Source of the DNA: JAMHWD01 sp035911135
GTDB taxonomy: Bacteria; Pseudomonadota; Alphaproteobacteria; Micavibrionales; Micavibrionaceae
Assembly: GCA_035911135.1 (NCBI GenBank)
Contig: JAMHWD010000045.1
Location: 1-64,000 of the forward strand
Reading direction: 5' to 3'
Length of the DNA: 64,000 nucleotides
Part shown: positions 60,464-64,000 of the stretch, one piece after another
Layout of the letters: each line of letters opens with the position of its first letter
Numbering within the stretch: position 1 is the stretch's first letter
Notes under the pieces: model-generated
Databases searched by the model: none
What the model was told of the DNA's origin: nothing
Seen by the model: the letters and a program-made list of their open reading frames with translations, nothing else
Translations under genes and position numbers: made by a program

Positions 60464-61894
60464 TTACCGCTTTTGCGGCTTGTCATAGAAAATTGTGTTC
60501 TTGTTGTCCGTGTAAATGCCGGGCGTGCTGATTTTCGGGAAGTCCTTGTACAGATAGATGACATTGTCGATCTTGTTGAAATCCTCGTTCCAGACATCGT
60601 AACGCTCGCCCATCACATGGCGGGCGACAGTGGGGAATACACTGCGGAACGTGTTGTCGATCTTGTGGCTGAAGGTGCTGCTGAAATTGGGCGAGATGAT
60701 GAAATTCGCCGCCACCACGCCGCCGGGCTTCAGGTGATCGCGCACCTGCTGGAAAAATTCCCGCGTCACGAGATATTCCGGGATCGTCTTGTCACCCAGA
60801 TACGCATCCAGCAAGATCGCGTCATATTGCTTCTTTGTGCCGGCCAGATAGGCGCGTGCCTCTACGGGGAAGAAATGCTGGTTCTCCTGCAGCTTGTCTT
60901 TGAGGATATATTCCTCCGAGACGGTCCGCAGGGATTTGTCGATGTCGATATAATCGTAATTATGCTTGGCCTCGCGGAAACCAAAGGTAAAAGCGCCGGC
61001 GCCGATAATCAAAAAGTCCTTGGGTGTCCGGGCTTCCATGATCGGCGCGATCAGCACATCTTCCAGAAACTCGACATATTCGTGTTTGCTGCCATCATCC
61101 CCGTATTTCGAGGAAAAGCTGTTATTCTGCACCAGATGGCGCGCGCCATCATCATCCTCGTAAACGGCGATGGTGTTGTACATGTTGTTTTCCACGACAT
61201 GCAGATGATCCATCATCATGGGCGAGTTGATATAGATGGCCGAACCCAGAACGGCGAAGCTGAATATGACTTTCTCGGACATCTTGTGCTTGCTCAGCAT
61301 CAGGACAAGGGCGGTCAGGATGATGAAATTCAGCATCACCGTGTAATTCACGCCCAAAAGGCTCATCAGCACCAGTGTCGAGAACACCGCGCCCATGAAC
61401 GATCCCATTGTCGAGAAGAACAGGATTTTACCCGTGGCCTGCGAGAGCCTGTGTTTAGAGAAGTAATGGCTGCAAAGCGGGATGGTCTGGCCCAGCAGGT
61501 AAACGGGCGTAACAATGAACAGGACCGAATACAGGCTGACCATCAGCAATCGGTGGGAGAATCCCATCTCCGTCATGATCGAGAAAAACACCGCCAGAAT
61601 TGGATAGCTAAGGCCGATCAGCAAAAAGACCGAAGCCACCAGAATGTTGAAAATCAGCTTGTCGCGGACCCCGAAACGCTTGCCGCCGATAATCACGGGT
61701 TTGAATTTTCCGCCCGCCTGATACCCGAATGCCAGCGGCATGAGAACGGCGGCGATAATTACGGAGACCGTATCGGTGCCACTGCCGATAAAGGGCAAGG
61801 TCAGGCGGATCGCCAGAAGCTCGGAGGAGAGGACCACATAGCCTTCCAGAAAAATAATGACCATCAGGGCGAGGGAAAACGGTATTTTTGTCAT
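60464..61894 (-). CDS. Membrane protein with C-terminal spermidine-synthase-like domain
   Basis: 476 residues. The N-terminal 240 residues hold about seven or eight transmembrane helices (LEGYVVLSSELLAIRLTLPF is the first). The C-terminal 230 residues are a Rossmann methyltransferase/aminopropyltransferase-like domain with KHEYVEFLEDVLIAPIM, LIIGAGAFTFGFRE (nucleotide loop), DYIDIDKSL and AILLDAYLGDKTIPEYLVTR. Such fused proteins are common but their product is seldom known; some are true polyamine synthases. GGAGG 9 bases before the ATG decides the start. Confidence 0.8.
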   Translation of the reverse strand: MTKIPFSLALMVIIFLEGYVVLSSELLAIRLTLPFIGSGTDTVSVIIAAVLMPLAFGYQAGGKFKPVIIGGKRFGVRDKLIFNILVASVFLLIGLSYPILAVFFSIMTEMGFSHRLLMVSLYSVLFIVTPVYLLGQTIPLCSHYFSKHRLSQATGKILFFSTMGSFMGAVFSTLVLMSLLGVNYTVMLNFIILTALVLMLSKHKMSEKVIFSFAVLGSAIYINSPMMMDHLHVVENNMYNTIAVYEDDDGARHLVQNNSFSSKYGDDGSKHEYVEFLEDVLIAPIMEARTPKDFLIIGAGAFTFGFREAKHNYDYIDIDKSLRTVSEEYILKDKLQENQHFFPVEARAYLAGTKKQYDAILLDAYLGDKTIPEYLVTREFFQQVRDHLKPGGVVAANFIISPNFSSTFSHKIDNTFRSVFPTVARHVMGERYDVWNEDFNKIDNVIYLYKDFPKISTPGIYTDNKNTIFYDKPQKR

Positions 61895-62005
61895 AAATTT
61901 TTTGCCTCCGGGCAATGGGCGTGATCAGGAAGAATTTTACAATATGACGCGCCCTAATAAAAGACATTTGGTTTCCGACATGATCTGTTACTCTTGTACC
62001 CTGAC

Positions 62006-62869
62006 ATGACACTCAAGACGACACCCAAAACGCTGCCGCTTTCGCTGACATCTTATGATGTGCTCAAGACGATCGCCCTGATCCTGATGATCTGCGATCA
62101 TACGGGTTATTATTTTATGGATAACGAGAGTTGGATGCGTGTGCTGGGGCGGTTTTGCGTGCCCATCTGGTTTTTCCTGATCGGTTATGCGCGGACGCGG
62201 GATATCCCCTTGAAGGTTCTGATCGGGGCAGGATTGATCAGCGCCGGGACATTAGCCGCCGGGGAGGTGCTTTTGCCGCTTTCCATCCTTCTGACCCTGA
62301 TGATCGGCCGTAATTTTATTGATATGTTCCTGCGGGCCGGACGCAAGGGCGGTGAGGCGATGGCGGGGCTTTTTTGCCTTTTGCTGATTCTGGCCTATCC
62401 CTCCATGCTGTTTGTCGAATATGGCACGATTGGCCTTATGTTTACCGTGATGGGCGGATTATGTCGCCTGCGGCAAGACTATCCGGAAGTGTCCGGGACG
62501 GCCTTTGACCGGCAGATATGGCTGTTTTCAGCGGCATCCGGGATTGTATATGGCGTTTCCAATGCGCTGGCCATGGCAGAGCTCAGCGGCGTGCAATTCT
62601 GGGCGCTGGTCTTTGGATTGACGGCCGTTATATATGTGCTGCTGCGTTTCCGGGGGCAGGAGCTGCCCCATCTCAGCGCAGCGGCCCCTCGCGCAGTATC
62701 GGCGGTCCTGAAATTCACCGGGCGGCGCACGCTGGAGATTTATGTCATTCACCTTCTGGCCTTTAAATTCATGGCTGTAATGCTCATGCCGGAACGCTTT
62801 CCTCTCCTGCAATGGAAGTGGGTAAGTCCTGCGGCGCAGGGCTTTCTTGATTTTATTTTTCTAAAATAA
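62006..62869 (+). CDS. TraX-like / acyltransferase-related membrane protein
   Basis: 287 residues with about eight transmembrane helices. YDVLKTIALILMICDHTGYY and LGRFCVPIWFFLIGYARTRD match the TraX family, whose founding member acetylates F-pilin; the group is related to acyltransferase 3 proteins. No pilus or conjugation genes are near, so it probably acts on another envelope substrate. The start is four codons inside a frame beginning with TTG. Confidence 0.75.
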   Translation: MTLKTTPKTLPLSLTSYDVLKTIALILMICDHTGYYFMDNESWMRVLGRFCVPIWFFLIGYARTRDIPLKVLIGAGLISAGTLAAGEVLLPLSILLTLMIGRNFIDMFLRAGRKGGEAMAGLFCLLLILAYPSMLFVEYGTIGLMFTVMGGLCRLRQDYPEVSGTAFDRQIWLFSAASGIVYGVSNALAMAELSGVQFWALVFGLTAVIYVLLRFRGQELPHLSAAAPRAVSAVLKFTGRRTLEIYVIHLLAFKFMAVMLMPERFPLLQWKWVSPAAQGFLDFIFLK

Positions 62870-62964
62870 TTAATTTTTTAAGGCCACAGGCCTTGTCAGA
62901 GTGGTTTGGCTATGCTAAATCCGAGGCCAATTATTCACCATTCGTCAATAAGGGTTATAGAGCT

Positions 62965-63573
62965 GTGGCAGCCTCATCGCGCGTCTCATCCGTAGTAACA
63001 TCACGCTATGCCACGGCGATTCTGGACTTGGCGGCAGAAAAGAAACTCACCGACAAGATCGAATCGGATATGGCCGATCTCAAGGCAACGCTGGCCGGAT
63101 CCAAGGATCTGCAGGATGTGCTGGCCAATCCCCGTATTGCCAAGGATCTGCAGGCCAAGGTCATGGCCGATATCGCCAAGAAGGCCGGTTTGCAGGAATT
63201 AACACTGAATTTTCTGGGTGTTCTGATCCAGAACCGCCGCCTCGGCGCGCTGGCGCAGATCATCGAGACGGTACAAAAGGAAATTGCCCGCCGCAGAGGC
63301 GAGCGCACAGCCTTCGTGACTGTCGCACAAGACCTTTCGCCCAAGCAGATCAAAGAACTGCAGGAAAGCCTGTCCAAATCCACCGGCGCGTCCGTATCCC
63401 TGCAGGTGCAGGTCGATCCGTCCATTCTGGGCGGCATGATTGTGACGCTTGATTCGCAAATGATAGATGATTCCGTCGCCCGCAAGCTTGAGCGTTTGAA
63501 AAACGCCATGGGCCGCGGCGCGAATGAAAATGAAAACGATAACACCGTACAAAACTTAAGCGAGGTAGTATAA
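62965..63573 (+). CDS. atpH: ATP synthase F1 delta subunit
   Basis: 202 residues from a GTG start (VAASSRVSSVVTSRYATAIL). The delta subunit links F1 to the b subunits. SRYATAILDLAAEKKLTDKI, LNFLGVLIQNRRLGALAQII, GERTAFVTVAQDLSPKQIKE and SILGGMIVTLDSQMIDDSVA are family features. An upstream TTG in the same frame would add 24 residues with no homology. atpA follows after 3 bases, the usual order of the alphaproteobacterial F1 operon (atpHAGDC). Confidence 0.92.
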   Translation: MAASSRVSSVVTSRYATAILDLAAEKKLTDKIESDMADLKATLAGSKDLQDVLANPRIAKDLQAKVMADIAKKAGLQELTLNFLGVLIQNRRLGALAQIIETVQKEIARRRGERTAFVTVAQDLSPKQIKELQESLSKSTGASVSLQVQVDPSILGGMIVTLDSQMIDDSVARKLERLKNAMGRGANENENDNTVQNLSEVV

Positions 63574-63576
63574 ACC

Positions 63577-64000
63577 ATGGAAGTCCGTGCAGCAGAAATT
63601 TCCGATATCCTGAAAAAGCAGATCGCCGATTTTGGCGCGCAGGCCGATGTGGCCGAGATCGGTCAGGTTCTCTCGGTTGGTGACGGCGTTGCCCGCGTTT
63701 ACGGCCTTGACAACGTGCAGGCCGGCGAGCTTGTCGAATTCCCCAGCGGCGTCAAGGGTATGGCCCTGAACCTGGAAACGGACAATGTCGGTATCGTTAT
63801 TTTCGGTTCTGACCGTGATATTAAAGAAGGCGATATCGTGCGCCGCACGAAGAAAATCGTGGAAGTGCCCGTTGGCAAGGAATTGCTGGGCCGCGTTGTT
63901 GACCCTCTTGGCAATCCGCTGGATGGCAAGGGCCCGATCAAGGCCAAGGCAAAGTCGCTGGTTGAGCTGAAGGCTCCCGGCGTTATCGAGCGTCAGTCGG
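63577..64000 (+). CDS. atpA: ATP synthase F1 alpha subunit, N-terminal part
   Basis: The first 141 codons are in the window; the gene runs off the right edge. MEVRAAEISDILKKQIADFG, GQVLSVGDGVARVYGLDNVQ, GELVEFPSGVKGMALNLETD and GRVVDPLGNPLDGKGPI are the N-terminal helix and crown barrel of the alpha subunit. The catalytic P-loop lies beyond the window. Confidence 0.95.
   Translation, partial: MEVRAAEISDILKKQIADFGAQADVAEIGQVLSVGDGVARVYGLDNVQAGELVEFPSGVKGMALNLETDNVGIVIFGSDRDIKEGDIVRRTKKIVEVPVGKELLGRVVDPLGNPLDGKGPIKAKAKSLVELKAPGVIERQS

Noticed and set aside
60473..61924. 483-codon open frame on the plus strand opposite the membrane spermidine-synthase-like gene
   Set aside because: His/Asp/Gln-rich shadow of a real membrane protein in the mirrored frame; no family match and no ribosome site.
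1..64000. CRISPR arrays, tRNA or rRNA genes
   Set aside because: No array of regularly spaced direct repeats and no cloverleaf-like or rRNA-like sequence was noticed in the intergenic regions; the short tandem units in the autotransporter and SPOR genes are coding repeats.

Overview
The window is a 64 kb piece of an alphaproteobacterial chromosome. Supporting this are a TatABC operon behind scpA/scpB, a SPOR-domain gene followed by nagZ and scpAB, DUF2336, DUF484 and IalB-type proteins, a split set of 2-oxoglutarate dehydrogenase/succinyl-CoA ligase genes, and an atpH-atpA start at the right edge. The mix of ordinary housekeeping genes with many lineage-specific secreted or lipidated proteins would fit a Micavibrio-like or Rhodospirillales-related organism, but that placement is inference; no rRNA or tRNA gene is present to settle it.

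Layout. 1-2.75 kb is a decayed mobile region: the start of an IS3-family (IS407-like) element has cut off the 3' end of an RTX-type calcium-binding repeat gene, next to a small ribbon-helix-helix-like gene, a relaxase fragment and a mobC-like gene. 2.8-8.7 kb holds an IalB-like protein, a SAM methyltransferase and a large autotransporter. 9-12.8 kb (minus strand) carries two lipoproteins, exonuclease III, a YdcZ-type transporter, ErpA and a small alarmone hydrolase-like HD protein. 12.9-23.4 kb is a long plus-strand run: dgt, SPOR protein, nagZ, scpA, scpB, tatABC, zapE, trkH and a DUF2336 gene.

24-49 kb is dominated by the lower TCA cycle: mdh, sucC, sucD, sucA (E1), odhB (E2) and lpd (E3) lie in order on the plus strand but are separated by other genes. 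Two ClpP-fold lipoproteins on the opposite strand sit between sucC and sucD. The thiamine diphosphate genes thiE-thiD-thiL sit between the genes for the thiamine-dependent E1 and for E2. Two zinc deaminases lie divergent to AMP nucleosidase, giving a base/nucleotide salvage neighbourhood just before lpd.

49-64 kb holds a sugar transferase, xerC, a gamma-glutamylcyclotransferase-like protein, a cytochrome P450, DUF484, a transaldolase-like aldolase, priA, a fatty acid hydroxylase, a membrane spermidine-synthase-like protein, a TraX-like membrane protein and the start of the F1 ATP synthase operon. The most unusual object is priA: a DUF559 endonuclease-like domain, bounded by a pair of 39-bp near-perfect inverted repeats, lies in frame inside the helicase gene, and a third, related GC-rich palindrome lies in frame just before the Walker A motif. 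It looks like a mobile coding insert that the host protein tolerates.
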